Shown: positions 1 through 15,950 of the stretch, in pieces
Numbering within the stretch: position 1 is the stretch's first letter
Layout: each line of letters begins with the position of its first letter
From: Marsupella aquatica
Taxonomy: Eukaryota > Marchantiophyta
Length of the DNA stretch: 64,000 nucleotides
Direction: 5' to 3'
Assembly (NCBI GenBank): GCA_973895155.1
Contig: OZ316892.1
Coordinates: forward strand, 9,672,001-9,736,000
The notes under the pieces: model-generated
Told to the model about the DNA's origin: nothing
Seen by the model: the letters and a program-made list of their open reading frames with translations, nothing else
The model's database searches: none
Position numbers and translations under genes: made by a program

Positions 1-176
1 GTCCCTTTAGTATGTCATCTGGGTGGTGACTGAACTGTCTAGTATTTTCACGTGAGAGAAACAGACAGCTCAATGGCAGTGTACTTGTTTGTGTGTGCGA
101 TGGACATCAGGCTGAAATGTTGCTGAATTCGGCTGCCTCACTCTGGGTTTTCAATCACATGTGGTGATCATTGCAG

Positions 177-715
177 CAACGGATCAAGTTGTCCAGCCCC
201 GGAGTGTTTGGAAGATTCGTTTTTGTTGGCGGCAAGACAAGCCCTCCTTGACGGTGGTATGATGATTGTGAATGTGGTGGCAAGCGCACGAAAATATCAT
301 GTTTACTCCAAAGCTCAGCTAAAACGAGTAAGTCGCGAGCGAGCCATAGTATGACCTAGCGTTATTAAAGTTTAAATGGCAGCACTATTTTTGATGAAAA
401 CTATTGTCCTTTGGATTAAGTTGCTACATTACTACTGTTTAGAGGAAATATCCCAGCTTAAACATCATTTCACGGGCGCAGATGATAATGTTGACTGTTC
501 TGAATTTGCAGTTTTTTGCGGAAGTGTATGAAATCGAGGTTGATAAAGACGTTAACCGGGTGCTCATTGCAATGGCTCAACAAAGACGCTGCAATGAAAT
601 ACCCAGTAACATGAAGGACCTTTCCAAGCTAAAGAAAATATTTGCGAGGTCGTCTTCATGGGGTCGTGGACCGAACTTACAAGAGTTCGTAAGGAGCATG
701 AAGCGAGTGAGCTGA
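177..715 (+). CDS. METTL13-like methyltransferase, last two exons (5' part outside window)
   Basis: Two exons, 177-327 and 512-715, joined in phase 0 by a GTAAGT...TTTGCAG intron; the stop TGA is at 713-715. The first exon starts inside a codon, so more exons lie upstream, probably beyond the left edge. The joined peptide reads ...PEC-LEDSFL...ALLDGGMMIVNVV..., then LKRFFAEVYEIEVDKDVNRVL, and ends in a basic tail ...FVRSMKRVS. This order (acidic-SFL helix, 'G..IVN.V' strand, 'F..VY.IE...DVN.VL' strand) matches the C-terminal class I, spermidine-synthase-like domain of METTL13/eEF1A-lysine methyltransferase-like proteins, which use S-adenosylmethionine. Catalytic SAM-binding motifs lie in the missing part, so activity cannot be judged. 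The family call is from remembered conservation; the splice structure is read directly. Substrate in plants is not known to me. Confidence 0.75.
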
Positions 716-3600
716 TTGGCTTAACACCGGACTCGGTTCTGTGGCGAGCAATGGTGTACGTCCTTTAGCCAGTTACCTCAATGAGGATTTTGTCCCATGA
801 CTTAAATCCATCAGTGTCGGGAGTAAAATGAGGTGACTTCTCTTGTTGAGGCTTGACAAAAGGGGGAGGAGTGACTTCGGTGTCTCGAGATAACCATGCA
901 CTCATGCATGTCAGTTGGTTCACACTACTAGGTAGTCCGTATGTTCGCTTATGGTCGATGCGTAGTTGTTGCGTTGTATACATTTTTCCTGTACATAGAT
1001 ACTTAGACTAATGTCATAGTTGGCATATTATTGTTCATACACTGAACCTCAGTCTAAACCCTGTAATTCAAGGGAAAGGTGTAAAGTAGGAACATGTGAT
1101 TTTTTGTCCATTATCGTTCAATTTGAGCAACCCAGCTGTGGATTGGAAGCAAATCCACGTTTTGGAGTGGGTGTCTCGAGATTCTTTCAAAATCAGGTGC
1201 TACAGGGGGATAGTATTGTAAACGGTAACAGAAAATTCTGTTTCAAACCGACGTGGTACACGAACCAGGTCTTTTCCAGCCGAATAGGTTTTCTTGTACA
1301 TTTTACAGTCTGGCACACTAGGCTCCTCTTGTAACTGTCGCTGCGAGCGTATGTTGGCCTTAATCAATGCAATACGACACAATTCCGTGTCCATCATTCA
1401 CTCACAATCTGCGTGCTGTATGTGACTTGGTGGAGTTCAGTTTTACTCATTCCTTCTGTCTCCCTTCCCTTCTTTCGTGGCTTCTTTGCTCATGAGAGAG
1501 TTCTCTCGTTCCCAAGTTTCCTTGTTCTAGCTGTCCTTGTTCTCCTTTTCGATGTTGTGCCCTCTTGAAACGTATTGGAATTGTTGGTTGCATGGCACTT
1601 CGTGTTCCTGCAGGCACCAAACCGAATTGACTACGTTAACTAATCCAGATCCTATTGTATTCAAAAGGATTGAAAAAAGGATTGTGGAAAAGTAATTCTA
1701 AAAACAGTATAGTACTTTTAAAGTGAAAGAGAGGTACAATACTTTTTTATTAAAATAAAGGTACACCAGCTTGACTATACCTTCCTAATTGCCCCCTTTA
1801 GTTTGGGGGGTTATTTGTTTAGGTGACACCTATTAATATAAAGCCCATTGGTATTTTGAGGGGCTCTCTGTTCAGGTGACACCTATTGACCTAAAGCTCA
1901 CAAGTATTGGAAACCTTTAAAGGAAATGGAGATGCAACCTACATGTATTGAGAGGGTTCAGTTGTCTTGCTGAGTGGAGCGCAACTACCTTCCTCAAGGA
2001 GAGTTACCTTAGGGTGGCTTTACAAGAACTTGGGGGCGGCAATTCCCTTTTTCTAAGTGAAAGATGCAATCCTAGCCATTCACATGTGGGAACTGGCCAC
2101 ACTTCACTTTACATGAACTTGGGGGCACAATGAACCAAAAGCATTACCCAACCTAGTCATCTGTCAGTGGGCCCCTTGTGGGTCCCCTTTTTTGCTGAGG
2201 TGTGCAAGCTTTTTTGTCAAAAACTTAGACCTCCTCTTGAGGTGGTCTAAAAACTTGGAGCAAATGGCCGCTTATTTTCAGGGAATTGCATTGATGACTT
2301 CCAAATCTGACACATTTGGGCTCAGGCATTTTAACTTTTGTGGAAGGAAATGGCCATTAGCTTTGCTCTGGATGGAAAGAGACTGAACGGTCCCCACGGT
2401 CTTGTAAAGCCCCCCTTAGGAAGTAAGGTTCCTTTTAAAATACATCCTGCTTTTAATGTGTTTCTGCTTGGCAATGATTGCTAGGACAATTGAATTTTTT
2501 TAATCGAGCCAATTGTGTGCTCCACATTCTGTTTGGACCTACTCTTGTGTTCAAGAGGACACCTAACTCGGCCAACTCTAGTTTGGTGTAAGTGCAGAGG
2601 TGGCTTCCCTGAAGCAATTTGTGTGATTTTGGATCATTTGCACTTGCTTACCTCATCCTTTGTTAGGCTATGCATGAACCAGGTCAACTTTAACCAAAAA
2701 AGAGTAAGGCAAAGGCTACCAAGGCATTGGTTAGGGGAGCTTAAAACCTATATGAGTGTTATAAAGGTTAGGCAAGCTTTTAGTGGTGTCACTACAGAAA
2801 TCACAAATAACAAGTTTGTGACATGTTTTAGAAACTGCAGTGGTGTCACTACAGAAATCACAAATAACAAATTTTTAACATTTTTTGGAAACATGTCTGT
2901 ATATGTCATATTTTCTTTATAGGATGACTAGGGATAACTAGGGTTGACTTGAGTGACACATTCACTAGGGTTAGCTATTCGTTGCGGTAAGGTTGTGCAG
3001 TGGTTACAAGGGCTCCAATGCTCTTCAGTGACCCAAATTTGCTCAGCTAGGACTCAAACTAACATAGAATGATTGGGCAATTAAGACCATTCTCCAAAGG
3101 GACAGTCAAAGAAACCCCGGGAAGCTAGAAACCAAATTTCCATGCGACTCAGAGGGGTGTATGACGCTTCCGTGACGTTCCTTTTGAACCCTCTAGGGAG
3201 TTAGCTCACCCCTCTTACTAGAAGTTACAGTGCATTTGAAATGCTTCTAAATAAGCTTTCATTGGACCTGTGGGGATTGACACCCCTGATTGAAAATCTC
3301 TCCTTTTAATACATGAACTAACTAGCCCAATGTTTGAGCATTGCATAATTGTCACTGTGATCGTTGCTCTCATGTTGTAGCTAATAATAATATTGTTGTG
3401 GTCACGTGGTTGTTCTGGAAGCATTGTTGTTAGATTGACTATGTTGTGGTTGCAGAAGTGTTGTCAAGTTCATGATTGTTGCAAAAGTGTTGTCATTTTG
3501 GATGTGTCATTGGTGTACTTGTGTTATAATTGTTGCTGCCAATCCATTGTTGTAGAAGTGTTTAACCCTAAATGCCATCCCCTGCCATTTTCTTTCCCAA
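716..3600. other. Intergenic: 3' flank of METTL13-like gene and repeat-bearing spacer
   Basis: No supported gene. The first few hundred bases are presumably the 3' UTR. Around 1819-1915 a short element containing AGGTGACACCTATT is present twice about 52 bp apart. Open frames of 60-135 codons occur but show no family resemblance, and the longest (2515-2922) overlaps a tandem repeat. Confidence 0.6.
2782..2895. repeat. Tandem duplication, 57-bp period, two copies
   Basis: The segment beginning AGTGGTGTCACTACAG and running through TCACAAATAACAA occurs at 2782 and again at 2839, nearly identical, with the second copy diverging at its end. It lies inside a spurious open frame and makes that frame look repetitive. 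Confidence 0.85.
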
Positions 3601-3608
3601 CGACCCAC

Positions 3609-3640
3609 TTCCCCTTCCCTTCCCTTCCCTTCCCTTCCCC
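3609..3640. repeat. CCCTT/TTCCC microsatellite
   Basis: A run of about six CTTCC-type pentamers (pyrimidine-only on the plus strand) in AT-rich intergenic DNA. No gene is adjacent, so a promoter role is not suggested. Confidence 0.9.
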
Positions 3641-3836
3641 AGCCCCTTGGGGGTGCTATATGGATACCTCCCCCATCACCTGCGACGATTTTAGGTCTCG
3701 GACCCCCTAAAATGTAAGAAAAAATATTATTTTTCAACCCCTATAAAGTTAGAATATTCTTAGAATATTCCAAAAAATTTGGTTAGAAAGACCCTAATAT
3801 TCTTATAAGTCTCAAAATTGGATTTTAAAGACCCTA

Positions 3837-4322
3837 TTGTTCTCCTAAGAAAATTCTTAAGTCTTCCCTTCAAACCAATAAAACTACCCTATCCTTCGTC
3901 GCACATGATGTGTCATTTTTGTGGAAGTGAAACCCCCAAGCCCAGCCCGCCTTTGTGTAGGTTTTCTCCCCTCACCCACAAGGTATTTCTCTCAGTCACC
4001 CCACTGTGCGCCTGCAAGTGCTGGCATGCTTGTGTCAATAATTTTGCCCTTGCCCTTGGAATGCCCGTAATCTAGGGGGATTCACTTATTGTAGATCTGG
4101 GATACAGACAATAGGCTTTAAACAGTTTTGTCAAAACAACAAGAAAGTAGTATTTAGGATCACTCAATCATGGTTCTTACAATTCTAAGTAGTTGACCCC
4201 TTGGCCTCAGATCTATTATCACATGTCCCCCTCTTGATTTTCACTTCCACAAAAAGGGTACATCATGTGCAACAAAGTAGAAGATCATTAAATTAAGATT
4301 TAATGAGAACTTCTTGGAAGGT
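3837..4322. mobile_element. Candidate foldback (MITE-like) element with imperfect inverted arms
   Basis: A left arm near 3837-3945 (GCACATGATG, then TTTTTGTGGAAGTGAAA) reappears as its reverse complement near 4232-4322 (TTTCACTTCCACAAAAA, then CATCATGTGC). Similarity continues more weakly outward through a GTTCTC..TAA..TTCTTAA stretch in both arms. The spacer of roughly 285 bp has no coding content. The paired arms are seen; the MITE label is inference, since no clean target-site duplication was identified. Confidence 0.4.
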
Positions 4323-6390
4323 TTCTGTACAGGGTTCAAAAAGGAAAATGCCACATGTCATTACATGATTGGCTTAGAGAATCTAGGAACAACATATCAG
4401 TAAAGTGAAGAGTCGGATGATATACATTTATATATTGAGCCAGACCCTCAAACTCTCCCTGGCCTCAAATGCTATGGCTGCCAAAGAATACCACATAAAT
4501 AGGGTAGCCACAAATCAATCCCACTTTTTGACAATGTATGCCCAGCTTTGGGCAGGATCACTTATTATACATGTAAGGTGTGCCGTTCCCTTTATGGAGT
4601 ATATGGCAACCTTGCATCTACTCGCTGTGCATAAAGGTATATATGGAATACCTCACATGTACTTTTGGGGCAAAGTGTTTCATCACAAGCCATGTGTCAA
4701 AGTTTGTAGAAAGATTTGATCAACTATGCTGTGAAAGAGAACTTCTGTCATGACAAATTAATACATGGCCAATAAAGGAGCAGATGGGAGCTATTTTCCT
4801 GAAAAGGTTTAAAGTTTATTACAAAGATTGAGAACCCATGAACTATTTATTAGAGATAACTATGGCAAAGACTAGCAGGGCACAAAGCAAAACAAACCCA
4901 AAAGGGCCACAACAGAGACACACCAACTGACGCTGCAACACAACAAGCCACCCAATGACAATAAGGTCACCCCCTAAAAGACGACTGCCAAGAAGGAACA
5001 AAATCTGCCATTGAAAACAGGCGTGACATGAGTCCAGTGGGGGATCTACAAACAAAATTAAACAAAGAACAAAGAACAAGAACTACAGTAACTAAGCTGG
5101 AAGTTTTGAAAGGGACGACTCTCAGGGCATTAACCAAAGAGGGCCAGACCAAGTCTGTAAATGACAACCTAGGCTTTGCCCTTGAAGTATATGATTAAGT
5201 GTATCTGGTCGCCTCTGTCAATAGGGGCTACCATATGTGAACCCGCATGTAGGACACATTTTAAGGGACACAAGTCTCTCCCTCGTAGGTTCCTATTCAT
5301 ATAAAGAGACTGTGTTTGTGATACTTTTCAACAATCCCTTTTTCAATACTCCAGAATTTGAGGTCCCAACACTCTACTTTGCTTTTTTTCAGTAGGAACT
5401 CTTTAAATCCAAACAACCCAAAAAGAAGAATGGAAAGGTAACGCAAAAGCTACCCATTCACTTCGTATGGTCATAATAAATAGATATCACAATCCCAAAT
5501 TTAGATTGAGCTACTGTCAGCACGGCAACGTGCTGTCTTATGTACATATCGCACACCTGGCAGCCAACACCTACGTCTACGTACAACATGACAGAAAGGC
5601 GATTTATTTAGTTATCCTCCAAAAAAAGCATTTTGGAGTCCCTTAATTTCCGAAGCACTCTCTTTTTTGTGTCCCGTTTCACTGTGCAATACGTATTATA
5701 TGAACCAAAAAGACCTTTTCATGCATCCGTTCAGGTTGCAAAACTATATCCTAGCATTTTGGAAACCCTTTGTGGACAAATGTCTTTGAAAAAATGGGAA
5801 TTGGGTTTAGACTGAAGGTTTTGAAAATGGAGTAACACACGCTGGAGAGATATGCTTAGCAGACCCCATTCTGGAAAAAGTTTGCTTAATCAACCCTCTC
5901 CATACTTTTCCTCAATCTGAACCTTTGATGGACTTTTAAATCTCAAATCTGGACCGTTGATAGACCTCAAGGGGTTATCAAGTAACAAGTTTCATTTTGG
6001 GGATAAATCAAGCAAATACCTCCACAGGCTGTGTGTGTTGCATTCCTCTCTTCCACAAGCAAGCTTCGTTCTCTTGCGCTCCTTCTCCACATTCAAGGGT
6101 GCTCCTCTCCTAATCTCCTATAGCTCACGGTTAGAGACAAACCTCAAAATCGAGACTAATTTATGAGATTAGCATTAATTAGCCCATACCTGGGTGCCAG
6201 CCGCCGAGTATTCCGGACACTAGTATACTCATAAGGTTAAACTCTCCCATAGCTTACCTCTATTCGACTATTCACGTTCACAGAACAGTTAGTGGGGCTA
6301 GTTATTATTTGATGAAGGAACTTTAGCAGTAGTGATATAGTTAAAAGCTGTTTCACTGAAATTGTAAAAGATCCGGAAAAAGAGCAACTT
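4323..6390. other. Intergenic spacer upstream of the MDAR gene
   Basis: Apart from repeat family A copy 1 (5847-6022), I see no gene, RNA or recognised mobile element. Short open frames on both strands have no family resemblance. Confidence 0.6.
5847..6022. repeat. Dispersed repeat family A, copy 1
   Basis: About 176 bp beginning near GATATGCTTAGCAGACCCC and ending GCAAATACCTC. A second copy in the same orientation lies at 16357-16529, with conserved blocks CTGGAAAAAGTTTGCTTAAT and CAAGTTTCATTTTGGGGAT. Non-coding; the family is not recognised. Confidence 0.85.
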
Positions 6391-6445
6391 CGTGTTGAGG
6401 TTCGTGTCGACTCCCTTCCGTTCCCATCTCTTGTCTCTCGCTTCG

Positions 6446-6500
6446 CTCAGTCACTCACACACTCTCTCGCTCTCTCGCTCCATCTCTCTCTCGATCAGGC
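6446..6500 (+). promoter_or_regulatory. CT-rich leader tract of the MDAR gene
   Basis: A pyrimidine-rich stretch with repeated CTCTCGCTCTCTCGCTC units lies 120-170 bp upstream of the MDAR start codon. Such Y-patch/CT tracts are common around plant transcription start sites and 5' leaders, so it probably marks the 5' UTR. The exact start site cannot be placed. Confidence 0.45.
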
Positions 6501-6616
6501 GGCATCTCACAGCATTTCGCTCAGTGTGGCGTCGAGCTCCTCGCAGTGAAAGAACGTCGAGCTTTTCGCAGTGGGAGCCATCTCCGTCGGTTTCTGTAGC
6601 GTTTCTACTCGACATC

Positions 6617-10978
<4,362 letters not shown>

Positions 10979-11710
10979 AAGAAAGTATGGGTACTGCTAA
11001 TATTGCAGCCCCAAGATTGGGTTGGTGGTTCATTTCCCTGAATCTTAGTACTCTGTACATGGAGATTGTTAGGTGAGCACTTCAATATGTACATTTAATA
11101 CTTAAATCTGTCCACTCTATCGGGAGATTCTTATCATTTCATTGGTTATATCACGATGTAGAGAGTTTTATCTGACAGCTCGTAGGTCTTGAAGTTATAA
11201 GAATGCAAAGCACTATGTATTCCAATGTCCTGGCATTATTATTATCCAAGGGATGTGTTGAGGTAGGTCATCTAGAGTCTTATGTGGATTTCTAAATGAA
11301 AACTTTGATGACCTCTAACATTGAAAGGTATCTCACTCAACTAACGTTGACTTAGATACTCGTTAGCACCCACGGTGTAGACTCACGGAAACATAAAGTA
11401 TCATCTTTGTTGACGTAGCACAATAAAGGTTCTGTTGTACAAGACGCCTTGGTCTGTGGAGGAGATAGTAGATATATCTTAATTGGTTTAGTCGACGAGT
11501 TTACCACCAATGGTGTGCTACACTCGCACCCTTCTCCATTCAATCTGTTGAAAGCTACCCCGCGAAGATTACTTGCTAGCACGAAAGAAAGAAAAAAATC
11601 CTAAATGGGAGACAGGATCCCAAGGCCAGAGACCCTATGGAAGGAGCAGACCAAAGAGCCAAAGGCCTGAGAGTCGCGATTCACAGATAATCCCACGATA
11701 ATAGAAGGTC

Positions 11711-11858
11711 GACTGCCACAATAGAAGAGTTCTGTTTTCAATAACAGTGATGGAAATCAGGCTTCCACCATAGAAGAGTTCTGTTTTCAATAACAGTGAT
11801 GGAAATCAGACTTCCACGATAGAATAGTTCTGTTTTCAATAACAGTGATGGAAATCAC
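11711..11858. repeat. Tandem repeat, three copies of 49 bp
   Basis: Units carrying ATAGAAGAGTTCTGTTTTCA and AATAACAGTGATGGAAATCA start at 11721, 11770 and 11819, so the period is 49 bp with only a few substitutions between copies. Young local duplication in non-coding DNA. Confidence 0.9.
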
Positions 11859-13362
11859 ATTGGTAGGAAGCCAAAAGGCCTGAGAGTCCCGACTAACTAA
11901 AGCCTTACTAAGCAAGAAAAGTCTCATAGAGCTTGGAGTAAACTGAAGAGGAAGGGCCAAAGATAATAAAGCGGAAAAATTCTAAGAGAGCCAAAACTCC
12001 CTAGAGTCCCTAAAACCACAAAAGTCTTACTCGGGCCCTTACTAAGCAACAAACTAAAAAAGCCTGGTAGAGCCAGGAGTAAACCACATACAAAGGTCCC
12101 CAATAGTAATTTGGCTATAAGACCTGAAATTGGTCCCCAAGAGTAACTTGCCTAAACGACTGCAATCGGCCGACAGCCTCGGCCTACAACTCGAAGCTAG
12201 GACTCACTGTGTCGATTACAAGTCCTTCAGTAGTCAGAAACGGTGGATCGCTTGTGTGGGTGGGGCAGTCGAAGAGTTTCACAACCCCTTCAATGGACTG
12301 GCACGTACTCGCATGCAAAGGATTAATTTATGGAAGGGACCAGGTAAGTAACGCTAGTGGGACCAAGGAGAACGCCGGTCGACTTAGGTGAAGTTCACCT
12401 GTTCAGGAGACAGTTTGTTCACAGTTGTCTGCTACTGCTCGGCAGCCTTTACTACTGACCGTCACCATTATTTATTGCCACGTTGAACTCTCAACGTGAC
12501 CCCGATCTCTTGCGTGCAGAAAATAGTTGGTTGTCGAGAGTCCAGACAGCAGACCGTATACTACGGGACTAGACTCTAAAATGCAGCTACTGAGGAAGTC
12601 TACAAGATATCAGGCACCAAAAGAAAACATGATCCTGACGTGTGTTCTCGTGGCTTTCATGACTGTTGTTCCCTCAATCATCGGAGTGGAAAGTTCCAGT
12701 TTCAACAGTATACAGGGTGGTCGACGCCAAACTTGTTCGTATCCTTGGTATGCAGTTATTTGAGGAGAAATTATTTTAGGAATTAAACTACTGTAGTGAT
12801 CACAGTAGCCATCAAGATTAAAAGTAAGTGATTATAAGAGAGCTTGCCTGTGTAGTAGGTCATATGATCTGGCTGTCCAGCATGTCACCGTGGTAGACTG
12901 AGTGATAGTTAGCATCAGTAGGCCTGCTTCAAGTGCGCGAGCTTCCTATCATTAATTTTCTCACACTATGATTCGTTCAAGGGTTCTGGATGTCCAGAGT
13001 TTCTCAAATCTATGCATGAACCTTGGAGGCTTTCGAACCCAGCTCATGATGATGCAATCTTGTTTGGACGAGTCCTCGAGGTATGTACGAAATCTGTTCA
13101 GTTCTGTTTGCATTTCTGAGTTGTCATTTCCGTGAGCTGTCTCTGTGCAGAAATGCAAACTAGAACTGTGTTCCCAATCTGTCAGGATGCTAAGTGGCTC
13201 TCTCACTCTCTATTGAATGACTATCTATCTGACTCGTCTCTTTATTCCCGGATGGACCAGTACAACTTACGTCCATACTCTTCCAAAGACAAGAAAAAGT
13301 GCAGACAAGTTCGAAACCAGAGCCAAATGATAGAGTATATCTGGTGGGGTACTCTAACGGTA

Positions 13363-13485
13363 GCAACTACCTTCAATAGATACCAAGCACAAATCTGCTT
13401 ATGTCTAACTAGTTCAATACTCGTGCAACTACCTTCAATAGATACCAAGCACAAATCTGCTTATGTTTAACTTGCTTATGTCTAA
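13363..13485. repeat. Tandem duplication, about 62-bp period
   Basis: GCAACTACCTTCAATAGATA with its continuation ACCAAGCACAAATCTGCTTA occurs at 13363 and 13425. The first copy is followed by CTAGTTCAATACTCGTGC, the same sequence that opens the Helitron-like element at 13486, so the duplication includes part of the element terminus. Confidence 0.85.
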
Positions 13486-15204
13486 CTAGTTCAATACTCG
13501 TGCGTTGCACAAAATATGTCATGACGGCCAAGATGTCCTTGAGAAAAAAAATGTCGTGTCGGCCAAGATATCATTCAGAAAAAAGGATCTCGTGTTGGCC
13601 AAGATATCATTGCGAAAAAAATGTAGTGTCGGCCAAGAAGTCATTGCGACAAAAGATGTCGTGTCTGCCAACAAGTCATTAAGGAAACAGATGTTGTGTC
13701 GGCCAAGACATTGTTGAGAAAAAAGATATCGTGTCGTCAAAGATGTCCTGCCGGCCAAGAGGTCATTCAGAAAAAGATGTGTTGTCCAAGATGTCGTGTC
13801 GACCAACAGGTCGTTGAGAAAAAGATGTTGTGTTGTCCAAGATGTCGTGTCTACCAAGAGGTCGTTGAGAAAAAAAGATGTTGTGTCGGCCAAGATGTCA
13901 TTGAAGACCTGCCACCCCCAGACCAACTTTGGTCCCGATATTTTGGCCCCAAACCCGTGCGCCTTTGAGTGGTAAACCTAGTGGCAAGAAGTAATAGCAA
14001 GGCCTAGGGCTGGGCCGATACTTGGAACTATACAAATGAGCTTACTTATGGCCAGGGGTGGCATAGTTTTATAAGGCCTGTTGGACAAAATCCAGGTGCC
14101 TGGACCTGAAACCCGTGTTTAGGATGCCTGGATCTGATCCAAACCCCTGGATAGTCACTTCCATCACCGTTTAATGTTCAGGCAACAGGAGGCCGCGGAT
14201 TGGAGTTCAAACGCAGAGTCCGGGCGATTGAGGGAAACTTTGAATTTTTTGTCGGGGCGTGGAGGGAGTTGTCGCCCCTGTTTTTGGGGCCAGTTGGGTC
14301 GCGGAGATGGTCAGCTGTTTGGGGTGACGTCGGACAACCTTGGTCGTGGGGAGGTCAGCAGTGGCTGTCTACCAACGGCCAGCTGTTGGCTCAGGCTCAT
14401 TGCGGGGCAAGGTGGGGAGGTCGGCACTGGGGCGGTCTGGCGGGGGGAGGTCTGGCCGCAGTGCACTAAGGCTCGTCGTGAGGGTGAGTTGAGGGCTTTT
14501 AGCACAGTGACAGGAAGTCAGTGTGTGGCAAGATACGGGATCACAGCAGTGAAAGTGGAAGGTCATGTTTTTTTCCCTTTATGTATAGCTTTCACTTTTT
14601 ACCATTCCTATTTTTTTCTCCCGCTATATTTGAATGACGACCACTGTTTTTTTTTGGCACAACCTTGTATTATAGGATTTAATATTTTATTTAAACTCAA
14701 GTTTTTTTTAACTATAAAGCTAATATCCAATTCTTTAAATCTCAATTTAATAATTAATTTTTAATTAATTTTATCTTGGTCAGGTTTGGGTAGGTTACAG
14801 GTAGTTTGGGCAGAGGTTATTGAGGTAACAGGGGTATAGAAGGATCCAGCGATTCCAGAAAAACAAATTTTTAATGAAGGGCTGGGATTGGTTACTTCTC
14901 TTTTAGGTTGGAAATGGACTATTTCTAGAGTATATGATATTATAGTGACTCTCCCCTCCTTGTAGCAACTAAGATATTTTGCTTGACTTTTGGTATTAGT
15001 ACATGCAGCAGGGTTAATTCCATTTTTTGTCTTTTGTCTCCCACATTTGATTCCTTTTTGTGTGCAAAGGTTTATGTACTTTCGGTCCAAGCTATATTTA
15101 ATTCACTTCTGGTTTTGTGCCTTATGTTTATTGATTAGGTCTTTTCTGACACTGCAATTTTGAATGACCACCAATTCAAAAAAGGGCGCAACCATTTATT
15201 ATAG
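13486..15204 (-). mobile_element. Helitron-like element copy 1 with 35-bp minisatellite
   Basis: The left end has CTAG (13486-13489), then about 10 bases later GTGCGTTGCAC, which folds as a GTGC/GCAC hairpin. On the minus strand this is a hairpin followed by CTAG and then T, the form of a Helitron 3' terminus. Next comes a minisatellite of about 35-bp units (13512-13905), a non-repetitive block including a GC-rich segment (about 14200-14560), and a right-end segment TTGAATGACCACC...GCAACCATTTATTATAG ending at 15204. A second copy of that right end, at 14628-14675, lies inside, suggesting nesting or a chimera. The part from 14680 to 15204 aligns with 43800-44335 of copy 3. No Rep/helicase is encoded, so it would be non-autonomous. 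The class is inference; the shared ends are observed. Confidence 0.5.
13512..13905. repeat. Minisatellite array, about 35-bp unit
   Basis: Roughly eleven degenerate units of the form GATGTCGTGTCGGCCAAG followed by ATGTCGTTGAGAAAAAA. Translations in several frames give repetitive peptides such as KKDVVSAK, which are by-products of the repeat and not proteins. Confidence 0.9.
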
Positions 15205-15740
15205 GAGTTAATTCAACCAATTCGCACTCGACACTAGTACGATGTCATATATGGATACTAAGCACAAATGAAGTGATCAGATCTGCATATGCCCACTTCA
15301 ACGAATGCCCGAGAAAAATGAAGCAGATACGTAGGAGGAGAGTGTGCATTATCTCCCTCATCCCATCTTTTCCAATGCAGCTCCACTTCTAGTTGCTCCA
15401 ACTCCTATGATTACTCCTCATTACAAGCATTTACAAAGAAATATGCTATTCTCCAATTGTCACAACTTTTGGCGCCCTTCTTTACAATTCACACCTTTTA
15501 TGTGAATATTTTAGGATATTAATTAATATATCAAAAATAAAGAGAGCCGGAAGCAAACAAATAGGCAGAAAAAAATAATGTTCCCATGAACCATGACACC
15601 TTTTATGCCTGCACTTCTTAACGCCCTTCTTGTTAAAAAAAAAAATTCCACCTTCAAAGTTTGACATCCAACCCATGAACCATGACACCTTGTACACCTT
15701 CACCCATTAACACTCTTGTTTCCAAAAACATTTATATGGC

Positions 15741-15950
15741 AAAATTTGACCTTCAATATCTCCTTGATATCCAGAAGGGAATCTACTCTCCTTAGGCTCA
15801 CTAGAAAATTTGACCTTCAATATCTCCTTGATATACACAAAGGGAATCTATTCTCCTTAGGCTCATTGGAAATGATATCTCCTTGATATCCACAAGGGAT
15901 TCTACCTCTAATATCTCTCACAAAGGGAATCTACCTCCTTAGGCTCATTA
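15741..15950. repeat. Tandem repeat, about 64-bp unit, decaying copies
   Basis: AAAATTTGACCTTCAATATC, then CTCCTTGATAT and GGGAATCTA..CTCCTTAGGCTCA, begins at 15741 and again at 15805. Two shorter degraded copies follow, missing internal parts. Non-coding. Confidence 0.85.

Larger units (their letters stand above)
10979..13485. other. Intergenic region with tandem repeats
   Basis: Downstream of MDAR. Contains the 49-bp triplicate at 11711-11858 and the 62-bp duplication at 13363-13485. No open frame in this stretch resembles a known protein, and codon-like structure is absent. Confidence 0.6.

Noticed and set aside
2515-2922. 135-codon frame on the plus strand
   Set aside because: It includes the 57-bp tandem duplication and has no recognisable domain; composition matches surrounding non-coding DNA.
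13500-13968. Long open frames on both strands with Lys/Ser-rich repeated peptides (also at 24271-24495, 42556-42741, 52587-52990)
   Set aside because: They are translations of the 35-bp minisatellite: several frames are open at once on both strands and the peptide repeats follow the DNA period. Not genes.
14174-14764. 196-codon frame on the plus strand
   Set aside because: It runs from a GC-rich block into AT-rich Helitron-like sequence, crosses an internal element end, and has no family resemblance; a second overlapping frame is equally long-lived.
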